Program-made: the position numbers and the translations under genes
Shown: positions 8,464 through 16,665 of the stretch, in pieces
How positions within the stretch are numbered: the stretch's first letter is position 1
Layout: each line of letters opens with the position of its first letter
Source of the DNA: Planosporangium flavigriseum
Lineage (GTDB): Bacteria; Actinomycetota; Actinomycetes; Mycobacteriales; Micromonosporaceae
Direction: 5' to 3'
Length of the DNA stretch: 51,648 nucleotides
Assembly: GCF_011947225.1 (NCBI RefSeq)
Contig: NZ_JAATVW010000027.1
Location: 1-51,648, forward strand
The notes under the pieces: model-generated
What the model saw: only the letters and a program-made list of their open reading frames with translations
Told to the model about the DNA's origin: nothing
Database searches by the model: none

Positions 8464-9240
8464 GTGATCAGGGGGACTCGGGGTGCGCTCGGCGCGCTGG
8501 CGGTACTGGCTGCGATCCTGCTCGGATCGGCCCCGGCCGGCGCCCACGCGCCGGGACCGCAGTTGCCGGACGCCTCGTACTACCGCACCGAGCTAGCCGG
8601 TGGTGTCACTCCGGCCATGGCGGGGGTGACGGCGCGCGTCGACCCGGGCGGGGAATGGGTTGAGCTGGCCAACTCCGGTCCTGCGACGGTCCTGGTGCTC
8701 GGCTACACCGGTGAGCCGTACCTGCGGCTCACCGCCACAGGCGCGGAGGAGAACCAGTTGTCGCAGACGACGTACCTCAACCGCGCCCTGTTCGCCGACA
8801 GTGTGCCTACGGCCGGTGCGGGCGGCAGCAGCGTGGCGCCGGCCTGGAAGCAGCTCGGCGGCACCGGCATCGCGCGCTGGCACGACCACCGCATTCACTG
8901 GATGGGCCGCGATCGGCCGCCCGCCGTCGCGGCGGACCCGACCCACCCGCACCTCGTCGGCGACTGGACGGTGCACGCGACCGCGGACGGTACACCGTTC
9001 GAGGTCCACGGGGTACTGCGGTGGCTGGGCAAGCCGGCCGACGCCGGGCGGGCGACACCGGCGCAGGCGTGGCTGCTGACGCTGCTCGCCGGAATGACCG
9101 TGGTAGTCGGCGTGCTGATCGTCGCCCTGATCCGGGCGCGCCGCCGTCCGCCGGCCGTCGGGGTAGCCGCGAACGGGGGATCCGTTACGGGGCCAGCACG
9201 GTCGCAGGCGTCCGCTGGGCCGGGATCATCGGGGTCGTAG
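8464..9240 (+). CDS. Secreted, C-terminally membrane-anchored protein of unknown function
   Basis: A 258-residue protein started at the GTG at 8464, which places a clean signal peptide (RGALGALAVLAAILLGSAPAGA) at the N-terminus; an upstream ATG would add 35 unlikely residues. The extracellular part (about 30-210) has His-rich patches (ARWHDHRIHWMG and DPTHPHLVGDW) that could bind metal. A transmembrane segment (LLTLLAGMTVVVGVLIVALI) and a basic tail close the protein. It carries the same 17-bp upstream element as the cupredoxin cluster, which suggests a role in extracellular copper handling. Its last 56 bases overlap the convergent kinase gene. No named family was recognised with confidence. 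Confidence 0.8.
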   Translation: MIRGTRGALGALAVLAAILLGSAPAGAHAPGPQLPDASYYRTELAGGVTPAMAGVTARVDPGGEWVELANSGPATVLVLGYTGEPYLRLTATGAEENQLSQTTYLNRALFADSVPTAGAGGSSVAPAWKQLGGTGIARWHDHRIHWMGRDRPPAVAADPTHPHLVGDWTVHATADGTPFEVHGVLRWLGKPADAGRATPAQAWLLTLLAGMTVVVGVLIVALIRARRRPPAVGVAANGGSVTGPARSQASAGPGSSGS

Positions 9241-10264
9241 CGTCGGTCGGGCCGGTGGGGACCGACAGCGTGACCGTCGTGCCGCAGCCCTCCGCTGTCT
9301 CGATCTCGACCTGCCCGCCGAGCGCGTGCACCACCGAGTGGACGATCGCCAGGCCGAGCCCGGTACCCGTGGCGGTGCGCCCGCGCGGGGCCCACGTGCC
9401 GACGGCCGCGGCCTCCTCGGCCGTCATGCCGGTGCCGCCGTCGGCCACCTGTACCTCCCAGCCGGACGCGTCACGCCGACCGACGATCTCGATGCGGTCA
9501 CCGGGGCCGGTGAACTTGACGGAGTTCTCGATGAGGCAGTCCAGGGCCGCCTCCAGCCGTTCGGGGTTCACCATCCCGGTACCGATGTCGGAGCGCACGC
9601 TCCAGCGCCGGTCCGCGGTCGGCTCCCAGCGGTGGGCGATGCGCAGCAGCTCCTGGTCCAGGTCGGTCGAGCACAGCGGGTACGGCTCCTCCAGCTGCAT
9701 GAGGGTGACCAGCCGCTGGGTGATGCGGGTGAGCTTGTCCAGCTCGTCCAGGACCACCTCGGTGTCTTCGAGGGTCGCCGCGTCGTCGTGGGTGGCGCGG
9801 ACGAGCTCGGTGTACCCGCGCGCAACGGTGATCGGGGTACGCAGTTCGTGCGAGGCCAGCCGGACGAAGAGTTGCTGCACCTCCAGCCGTCGGTGCTCGG
9901 CCTCGGCCAGTCGCTTCACCTGGCCGACGGCGAGGTTGCGCCGGTTGACGTGCCAGACCATGACCCCGAACAGGCTCGCCATCAGGGGTACCTCGGCGGT
10001 CTCCTCCCAGCCGATGTAGCCCTGGGCTGCGTGGTGGCACAGGATGTACCCGGTGACCGCGGTGACCAGCACCAGCGCGGTGACCATGCCGGTGAGCCGC
10101 CAGCGGGTGAACCCGTAGACGAGCGCCAGGCCGATCCAGATGAAGTGGAAGGGGACGGTCTCCTGGCCGGGCAGCACGTACATCAGCGCCGACCAGAGCA
10201 CGGCGGCGACGGCCCAGCCGCCGACGAGCAGGCGGTTAGTCGGTGGTGAAGCGGTAGCCCACAT
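9185..10264 (-). CDS. Sensor histidine kinase (partner of the 10236 response regulator)
   Basis: A 359-residue membrane kinase. The first about 108 residues hold roughly four hydrophobic segments with almost no extracellular loop, so sensing is probably within or near the membrane. A Cys-His-His triplet (residues 76-78) in one segment is a possible metal ligand set. Next come a short linker helix, the HisKA dimerisation domain with the phospho-acceptor in LASHELRTP (His139), and an HATPase_c domain with N-box (LIENSVKF), G1 (VADGGTGM) and G2 (TGTGLGLAI) motifs. The ATG overlaps the regulator gene by 29 bases; GTG or TTG starts a few codons later are possible. The pair sits divergent to the cupredoxin cluster. 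Confidence 0.92.
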   Translation of the reverse strand: MWATASPPTNRLLVGGWAVAAVLWSALMYVLPGQETVPFHFIWIGLALVYGFTRWRLTGMVTALVLVTAVTGYILCHHAAQGYIGWEETAEVPLMASLFGVMVWHVNRRNLAVGQVKRLAEAEHRRLEVQQLFVRLASHELRTPITVARGYTELVRATHDDAATLEDTEVVLDELDKLTRITQRLVTLMQLEEPYPLCSTDLDQELLRIAHRWEPTADRRWSVRSDIGTGMVNPERLEAALDCLIENSVKFTGPGDRIEIVGRRDASGWEVQVADGGTGMTAEEAAAVGTWAPRGRTATGTGLGLAIVHSVVHALGGQVEIETAEGCGTTVTLSVPTGPTDATTPMIPAQRTPATVLAP

Positions 10265-10904
10265 TGCGTACCGTCTCGATGCGATCAGACCGGTCCAGCT
10301 TCAGGCGTAACCGGCGGACGCAGACGTCCACGACGTTGCTGCCCGGGTCGAAGGTGAGCCCCCAGACGTCGGAGAGCAGTTCGGTGCGGCTGCACGCCTG
10401 CCCGGCGCGCCGCATCACGTGCTGGAGCAGCAGGAACTCCCGGTACGACAGCTCGACGTGGCTGCCGGCCACCTCGGCGCGGCGTAAGCGCAGGTCGAGA
10501 AGGACCGGGCCGGCGCGAAGCCACCGCGCGGCCGCGCCGGGCGCCGGTACGCGCAGCCGGGCCCGTACCCGCGCGAGCAGTTCGGCGACGGCGAACGGCT
10601 TGCCGAGGAAGTCGGACGCGCCCGCCTCCAGCACGGAGACCCGGGTGCCGATCTCGGGGACTGCCGAGAGCACGAGCACCCGCTGCTCGGGGCGTACCTC
10701 GACGAGCCGCTCCAGTACCTGGGTGCCGAGGATGTCGGGCAGCATCAGATCGAGGACGACCAGATCGAAGTCGCCCGCCAGGGCTTCGTTGAGCCCATCG
10801 TTACCGCGCGCGGCGCGTTCCACGCCGTGCCCGTCGTCCTGGAGCGCGCGGGACACAAGCCGCGCAATCCGATCGTCGTCCTCGATCACTAGAACCCGAC
10901 TCAC
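10236..10904 (-). CDS. OmpR-family response regulator
   Basis: A 222-residue two-domain regulator. The receiver domain has the acidic pocket EDDD near residue 8, phospho-acceptor Asp52 in VVLDLMLP, and Lys102 in GKPF. The C-terminal winged helix (about 125-222) shows LSYREFLLLQHVM, the recognition region SNVVDVCVRRLRLKL and the closing VRNVGYRF. It is co-transcribed with the downstream kinase. It is divergent to the giant secreted protein gene, with repeated ATGACA sites in the gap between them, so control of the cupredoxin cluster and of itself is the natural reading. The signal is unknown; copper is an inference from context. Confidence 0.95.
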   Translation of the reverse strand: MSRVLVIEDDDRIARLVSRALQDDGHGVERAARGNDGLNEALAGDFDLVVLDLMLPDILGTQVLERLVEVRPEQRVLVLSAVPEIGTRVSVLEAGASDFLGKPFAVAELLARVRARLRVPAPGAAARWLRAGPVLLDLRLRRAEVAGSHVELSYREFLLLQHVMRRAGQACSRTELLSDVWGLTFDPGSNVVDVCVRRLRLKLDRSDRIETVRNVGYRFTTD

Positions 10905-10940
10905 GCGTCAGCCTCTCCCGAGCGCTCCGGCTTCGCCGAA

Positions 10941-10962
10941 CATGACAGGCATGGACGTCACC
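10941..10962. promoter_or_regulatory. Candidate autoregulatory site of the response regulator
   Basis: CATGACAG at 10941-10948, followed by GTCAC, resembles the cluster operator but with a longer centre. It lies about 37 bp upstream of the regulator start at 10904 on the minus strand. The 390-bp gap 10905-11294 otherwise holds only the repeat array at 11165-11203 and no gene that I can support. Confidence 0.35.
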
Positions 10963-11164
10963 TCGTCGGCGCACCTATTGCATCCGGAATGTGGGATGAC
11001 CGCCAGATCCGGGTGTGGGGCGGGTACGAGCTGGGTTTTATGTCGGAAACATCCAACGACATGGTTGAGTCCCGGGTCACCGGTCAGCTGACCCCGTCCG
11101 ATCGATCGGATAGCTCCGGCCAGCCGACGGCCCGGCACTGTAACGCATGTGGCCGAGTCGATGG

Positions 11165-11206
11165 ATGACATCGACCATGACAGTCACATGACAGCCCCGT
11201 CATAAA
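11165..11206 (+). promoter_or_regulatory. ATGACA direct-repeat array and promoter of the cupredoxin cluster
   Basis: ATGACA occurs at 11165, 11177 and 11188, spaced 12 and 11 bases, about one helical turn, as expected for head-to-tail OmpR-family dimers. Read on the other strand it is a TGTCAT series resembling the E. coli Pho box layout. The last copy is part of CATGACAGCCCCGTCAT (11187-11203). ATGACA (11177-11182), an 18-nt spacer and CATAAA (11201-11206) could be the -35 and -10. The giant protein's ATG at 11295 follows after a leader ending in GAGGGGG. Confidence 0.55.
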
Positions 11207-11294
11207 ACTCAGCGAACTCCCAGGCAACCCCAAAGATCCGTGCTGATGCCAGTCCGTCCGGGCCGGCAGTCGGAGGACCCGAGGGGGTTACCGC

Positions 11295-14200
11295 ATGTTG
11301 CGTCACCTCTCCCGGCGATGGTTGACCGTCGCGGCGACCGGCCTGTTAGGACTGGCCGGTTTCACCGTGGTGACTGCGCTTCCCGAGGTGGCCGTGGCGG
11401 CTACCACGCCCGGCAGCATCACGCTGCGGGTGGAGAGCGCCCGGACGGTCGGCCCGGCACCGGAAATTCAGAAGGGTGACAAGGTCGCCCATTACAAGTG
11501 GCTCATCACGTCCGACGACGTGGGCAACCCGCACGACGCGCTGGCGAACTGTCTGCCGCCCAGCTCCGGCGTCGCGGGCACCACCGCTGACTTCGCCGAC
11601 AAGTGCCAGTGGCCGTCCGTGCGCGCCACTCCGGGGGCGGTGCCGATCGTCGCTCAGGGCGACGAGACCAAGCTCGACGAAGGCGTCCAGCTGAACGGTC
11701 TGGAGCCCGGCAAGTACCTCATCTCGGTGACCGCCGACGGGTACAAGATCGATGGCCAGCACTTCACCGTCGTGAGTGACCAGTCCAAGCGCGTCCGCGT
11801 CACCATGCAGCCGTACCCGCTGCCGCTGGGCACCGTCCGCCTGCAGGTGTTCAACGACACCAACCCGGTCGACGGCACGTACGAGGTCGACGCCGAGAAG
11901 GGCCTGCCGGGATTCACGGCGTACCTGGCGGACGTCTTCGGACAGGTCAGCGTCGACTACTACGGCAACCCGCTGTGCACCCAGTACGTGCACACGGCGC
12001 CGGACGCCACCCACCCGAGCGGCACGATCGTCTTCGAGGGCGGCAAGCCGAAGGTCGCCCCCGGCTCGGTGGGCAAGTGCGTCAGCGACGCCGAGGGCAG
12101 AATCGTCATCCCCAACCTCGGGCCCAACCGGTACGCGGCCCAGGTGGTGGCGCCCACCGGCCAGGTGTGGGCGCAGACCACCACGCTCGAGGGTAACTTC
12201 GACTGGGACGTCTGGGTGCAGGAGGGCGACACCGGCTTCGACACCGAGCAGACGATCGGTGGCGAGCCGGTGCCGTTCGTCCACTTCGGCTTCGTCGCGC
12301 CGAAGAACCTGACGGACACGACGAAGACCGGCGAGATCAGAGGCACCGCCGTCGTCGGTCGCCCGTACATCGGCGGCGAGGGCGGCGCGACCGTCCCCGA
12401 GACCGGTGTCGCCGGCGCGAAGATCTCCGGCCCGGTCTCCCGGCCGTGGGTGGCCCTGAGCGCCCTCGGCAACGGTGACCAGATGGTCTACATGGGCCGG
12501 GGCGGGACCGACGGCAAGTACGACATCAAGAACGTGCCCGACGGCGACTACCAGCTCACGCTGTGGGACCAGCCGCAGGAGCTGATCCTGGACTCGTTCA
12601 ACGTGACCGTCCGAAACGGACAGCTGGTCGACGTCGGGACCCACATGCTCGTCGGGTGGTTCACCAACATCCATGGCACCGTGTTCATCGACTCGAACGG
12701 CAACGGCAAGCGCGATCCGGGCGAGTCCGGTGTGCCGCAGTTCCCGGTCACGGTCAAGGAGCGGGACAACTCGCTCATGGACCAGGCCACCAACTCGGTG
12801 ACCACCGACAAGAACGGCTACTACGACATCCACCAGGTGTACCCGCTGAGCAAGTGGCTCGTGCTCGAGGCGTTCAACACCCGTTACCAGACCACGGGTA
12901 TCACGTACCAGGCCGACAACGAGCCGACCCCGACGACCCTGAAGGGCGCGGCCGTCGACCTCAACTTCCTGCCGATCATCGGCCTGGGCGGCACGGTCGA
13001 CTGGGGCGTCAAGCCCTACCGAGGTGACGAGAACGGCGGCATCGCCGGCACCATCACCTACGACACCACCCGCAACGAACTCGACGCGGCCAACGCGGCC
13101 ACCGAGACGTACCAGCCGGGTGTCCCCGGAATCAAGGTGCATCTGTACGCGGTGCGCCGCGACGACAACGGCGACCCGATCCGGGACGCCAACGGTCTGG
13201 TCAAGGGGCCGGAGCTGGGCGACGCGTACACGTCCGAGACCTGGCAGGCCGGTCGCGGCTGCACGGCCCGGATGTGGAACGGCACCCCACTGACCGACCA
13301 GCAGGCGCTGTCGGACTTCGGCACGGCCGCCGACAAGATGTGCGTCGAGGCGCCGATGATGGGCGTGCAGTTCGCGCCCAGCGAGAACGATCCGACGAAC
13401 TTCGGCCAGACCGTGAACGGCAACTACGCGTTCACCGACTCGAAGCGCAACCTGTACCCGCCGGGCGACCCGCAGAACCCGGGCGACCCGAACAAGCCCG
13501 CGGGCAATCACGACCTGGCGCTGTACGCACCGCTGCCGAACGGTCAGACGCAGAAGCTGGTGCCGGACGACTACATCGTCTCGGTCGAGATTCCCGACAA
13601 CCCGGTCGGCGGCGGCAAGATGTACCAGGTCACCAGGGAAGAGGACGTCAACGTCTTCACCGGTGACGGCTACCTGCCGCAGGAGAACTTCCCGCCGTCG
13701 CCCGAACAGGCGGCCGACCAGCCGGGCCCTTACCCGGTCAAGGTTCCCGGCAGCAACCCGTCCGGCGGCACCGGCATCACCTCCGGATGCGCCGGCGCCG
13801 ACCACCCGGTGCACGTGACCAACCCGGCGTTCCTCGCCGCCGGTGGCAGCCCGTACGAAGGGCAGAACAAGCCGCTGTGCGACGCCAAGCTGGTGACGGT
13901 CCGCGCCGGCCAGACGGTCGCGCCGAACTTCAACCTGTTCACCGAGGTCCCGCTGCCCACACACTTCTGGGGCCTGACCATCAACGACCTGGGCCTGTCG
14001 CACGACAAGAAGAGCGTGGAGTACGGCGAGGCCGAGGGCCTGCCGAACGTGCCGATGGGTATCTACGACTACCGGGGCCGGCTCGTCGACACCGTGGACA
14101 CCGACTTCAACGGTTTCTACGAGGCGATCGAGCCATCGACCAGCACCTACAACTGCCCGGTGCCCGCGGGGCCGTGTCCGAACATGTACCGGTTCGTCGG

Positions 14201-16526
14201 TAACGACCCCGGCCAACCCGGGCATCTCAACAAGAGCTACAACCCGAGGTACCGCACCATCGCCACGAACTTCCAGGCGTGGCCGGGCCTGTTCACCGTG
14301 ACCGACACGGCGCCGACCCAGGTGGCGATGTCGGCGCTGGCCCCGGGCAGTACCCAGATCGGCGCGGTGCAGTGCAACCCCGCCGGCAACATCCCGCAGC
14401 TGTTTTCGGTGTCCAAGCCGTACCTTCGGCCGACCGACGTCAACCGCCAGATCACCATCAAGGGCGACTCGTTCGGCACGCTGCGTGGCACGGTCAAGGT
14501 GGCCGGCCCGCAGGGCGACGTTCCCGCGCTCGTGACCAGCTGGACGAACCGGCAGATCCAGGTGATCCTCGGGGCCCCTTTGTCGCCCACCGCGGCGACG
14601 CTGTCCATCACCACGGCGGCCGGCAAGCAGACCATCAACGGCCTGTCGCTGCAGTTCCTCGGGATCGGCCAGGGCGCCGGCACGCCGGCCGACCCGAAGC
14701 TCATCCAGGTGAACGCGCCGGCGTCGGCGCTGTCGCCGAACGAGACGAACTACCCGACGGTGCAGTCGGCCCTCGAGGCCGCGGCGGCGGCAGGCGGTGG
14801 CACCAACACCGTGGTGGTGGCGGTCTGGCCGAACAAGCCGGGCACCGACAACCCCGTCGGCGCGTACTTCGAGAACGTGGTCGTCCACTCCTCGGTGCGC
14901 CTGCAGGGTGTCGGCCCCGGTGGCCAGTACCCGGGCGGCGCGTACGTGCCGGGCTCGGTCCTCGACGGCCGCGCGTTCGCCATCGACAACCCCAGTGGCA
15001 CGGCGTGGGTGGCCCTGGTGGGCTCCCTGCAGTACGCCGGACCGACGGCGGTGCCGGACGGCGCGGTGGTCACCGTGCTGGCCAAGCAGGGACAGTTCAA
15101 CGCCGGCAACGCACCGACGATCAACGGATTCAAGATCACCGGCGGCAACCAGTCGGACTTCCCGGCCAACATCAACGAGACCACGGGCGGCATCAAGACG
15201 CCGTACGGGGCCGCGGGCGCGGTCGTGACCCAGGGCGGTGGCGTCCACCTGCACGCCGCTGACAGCTACACCCAGATCACCGACAACGTCATCCAGGGCA
15301 ACAGCGGCTCGTACGGCGGCGCCATCCGCGTCGGCACCCCGTACACCAACAGCCACAACGACAACGTGCGGATCTCCCGCAACCAGATCCGTGACAACGG
15401 CGGCACCAACCTGGCCGGCGGCATCGGGATCTTCACGGGTAGCGACAGCTACTCGATCGATCACAACTCCATCTGCGGCAACTTCTCGGCCGAGTACGGC
15501 GGCGGCATCTCGCAGTACGGACTGTCGCCGAACGGCCGGATCACCAACAACCGGGTGTACCTCAACCAGTCCTACGACGAGGCCGGCGGGATCATGATCG
15601 CCGGTGAGCTGCCGTCGGACCCGAACCAGCTCTCGGCGGGCTCCGGACCGGTGACCATCGACGCCAACTACGTCCAGGCGAATCTTTCCAACGACGACGG
15701 TGGCGGTATCCGGCTGCTGCAGGTAAACAACGCTCCGATCGCGATCACCAACAACGTCATCGCGGGCAACATCTCCACCCACGAGGGTGGGGGCCTGGCG
15801 CTCGACGACGCCACGGACGTGCGGATCGTCAACAACACGGTGATGGACAACATCACCACGGCGACCGCGGTCACGAGCACCGGCAAGCCGGCCCCGGCCG
15901 GCCTGTCCGTCGCCGAGAACAGCGTTCAGCTGCAGGTGACCCTGCCGCCGGATTCCCCGACGTTCAGCGACCCCACGCTGTTCAACAACATCTTCTGGAA
16001 CAACCGGGCGGGTAGCTGGAACGGGCTGTACGTCAGCGGCATCGGCTCGACGGACGCGCCGGCCGGCGATCCCGTCAACTACTGGGACATGGGATCGGCC
16101 GACAACCCGGCCGACCAGCTCGCGCCGACCAACTCGGTGCTGCAGACCAGCACGGGCACCACCGGGGACTCGTCCAACAAGGTCGGCGTCGACCCGCAGG
16201 TGGTCAGGCAGTTCCTCACCAGCGTCACGATCCAGTCCTCCCGGACGTTCCCCTCGTTCCGACAGGCCGTGCTCGTGGTGCAGAACGTGTCAGGCACTGA
16301 CATGGGCAACTACCACCTGCGGGGCACCAGTCCGGCGATCAACGCCGGCGCGGGATCGGTCACCGCCAACGAGGTGACCGTGAACGCTCCGGGTTGGGAC
16401 ATCGACGGCGACGGCCGTAGCTCCACCACCCCCGACATCGGGGCTGACGAGACGGCCGTGACTCCGCTAGCCCAGATAGCCGTAGCTCTGCTGGCCCGGA
16501 TATTGGGGTTCACGACAAGTAGGTGA
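11295..16526 (+). CDS. Giant secreted protein: SdrD-like beta domains, IPT/TIG-like domain, right-handed beta-helix
   Basis: A 1743-residue exported protein. The signal peptide spans about residues 1-35 (ending AVAA). The N-terminal two thirds are carboxypeptidase-regulatory/CNA-B-like beta modules; one near residue 462 has the SdrD_B calcium-loop signature DSNGNGKRDPGESG. An IPT/TIG-like module lies near 1035-1110. From about 1140 a right-handed parallel beta-helix begins. Seven turns between about 1330 and 1515 share the pattern N-x-V/I-x-x-N followed by G-G-G/A-I/L. The C-terminus ends with DIDGDGRSS and PDIGADE, common at the end of such helices. No LPXTG motif or transmembrane anchor is seen. 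It is first in the cupredoxin cluster, separated from the next gene by a perfect hairpin. It may be a scaffold, surface layer or substrate for the oxidase; its function is not known. Confidence 0.9.
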   Translation: MLRHLSRRWLTVAATGLLGLAGFTVVTALPEVAVAATTPGSITLRVESARTVGPAPEIQKGDKVAHYKWLITSDDVGNPHDALANCLPPSSGVAGTTADFADKCQWPSVRATPGAVPIVAQGDETKLDEGVQLNGLEPGKYLISVTADGYKIDGQHFTVVSDQSKRVRVTMQPYPLPLGTVRLQVFNDTNPVDGTYEVDAEKGLPGFTAYLADVFGQVSVDYYGNPLCTQYVHTAPDATHPSGTIVFEGGKPKVAPGSVGKCVSDAEGRIVIPNLGPNRYAAQVVAPTGQVWAQTTTLEGNFDWDVWVQEGDTGFDTEQTIGGEPVPFVHFGFVAPKNLTDTTKTGEIRGTAVVGRPYIGGEGGATVPETGVAGAKISGPVSRPWVALSALGNGDQMVYMGRGGTDGKYDIKNVPDGDYQLTLWDQPQELILDSFNVTVRNGQLVDVGTHMLVGWFTNIHGTVFIDSNGNGKRDPGESGVPQFPVTVKERDNSLMDQATNSVTTDKNGYYDIHQVYPLSKWLVLEAFNTRYQTTGITYQADNEPTPTTLKGAAVDLNFLPIIGLGGTVDWGVKPYRGDENGGIAGTITYDTTRNELDAANAATETYQPGVPGIKVHLYAVRRDDNGDPIRDANGLVKGPELGDAYTSETWQAGRGCTARMWNGTPLTDQQALSDFGTAADKMCVEAPMMGVQFAPSENDPTNFGQTVNGNYAFTDSKRNLYPPGDPQNPGDPNKPAGNHDLALYAPLPNGQTQKLVPDDYIVSVEIPDNPVGGGKMYQVTREEDVNVFTGDGYLPQENFPPSPEQAADQPGPYPVKVPGSNPSGGTGITSGCAGADHPVHVTNPAFLAAGGSPYEGQNKPLCDAKLVTVRAGQTVAPNFNLFTEVPLPTHFWGLTINDLGLSHDKKSVEYGEAEGLPNVPMGIYDYRGRLVDTVDTDFNGFYEAIEPSTSTYNCPVPAGPCPNMYRFVGNDPGQPGHLNKSYNPRYRTIATNFQAWPGLFTVTDTAPTQVAMSALAPGSTQIGAVQCNPAGNIPQLFSVSKPYLRPTDVNRQITIKGDSFGTLRGTVKVAGPQGDVPALVTSWTNRQIQVILGAPLSPTAATLSITTAAGKQTINGLSLQFLGIGQGAGTPADPKLIQVNAPASALSPNETNYPTVQSALEAAAAAGGGTNTVVVAVWPNKPGTDNPVGAYFENVVVHSSVRLQGVGPGGQYPGGAYVPGSVLDGRAFAIDNPSGTAWVALVGSLQYAGPTAVPDGAVVTVLAKQGQFNAGNAPTINGFKITGGNQSDFPANINETTGGIKTPYGAAGAVVTQGGGVHLHAADSYTQITDNVIQGNSGSYGGAIRVGTPYTNSHNDNVRISRNQIRDNGGTNLAGGIGIFTGSDSYSIDHNSICGNFSAEYGGGISQYGLSPNGRITNNRVYLNQSYDEAGGIMIAGELPSDPNQLSAGSGPVTIDANYVQANLSNDDGGGIRLLQVNNAPIAITNNVIAGNISTHEGGGLALDDATDVRIVNNTVMDNITTATAVTSTGKPAPAGLSVAENSVQLQVTLPPDSPTFSDPTLFNNIFWNNRAGSWNGLYVSGIGSTDAPAGDPVNYWDMGSADNPADQLAPTNSVLQTSTGTTGDSSNKVGVDPQVVRQFLTSVTIQSSRTFPSFRQAVLVVQNVSGTDMGNYHLRGTSPAINAGAGSVTANEVTVNAPGWDIDGDGRSSTTPDIGADETAVTPLAQIAVALLARILGFTTSR

Positions 16527-16531
16527 CGCGC

Positions 16532-16577
16532 GTCGCGGGCGGCGGTGGCCTTCAGCATCGGTGCCGCCGCCCGCGAC
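16532..16577 (+). terminator. 14-bp perfect hairpin between the giant gene and the cupredoxin genes
   Basis: GTCGCGGGCGGCGG (16532-16545) pairs perfectly with CCGCCGCCCGCGAC (16564-16577) around an 18-nt loop, starting 5 bases after the giant gene's stop. It is probably a full or partial terminator. The following genes have their own Shine-Dalgarno at 16654 but no obvious promoter in the remaining 88 bases, so partial read-through is likely. Confidence 0.7.
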
Positions 16578-16665
16578 CCGCCGGCCGACCGTCCCGTACC
16601 CCTCGCTCTTCCCGCCGACGGCTCTCGCAGCAGCAGGCCTCGGCGACCGATACAAGGAGGACACC

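Noticed and set aside
11346-15782. Very long open frame (1478 codons) on the minus strand opposite the giant protein
   Set aside because: It mirrors the plus-strand gene in an Arg/Val/Asp-rich composition with no domain, signal or ribosome site. High GC content keeps this antisense frame open.
16561-16665. ATG at 16561 as the start of cupredoxin subunit A
   Set aside because: It would place 35 non-signal residues before the twin-arginine motif and lies inside the hairpin arm; the TTG at 16666 has a perfect Shine-Dalgarno.
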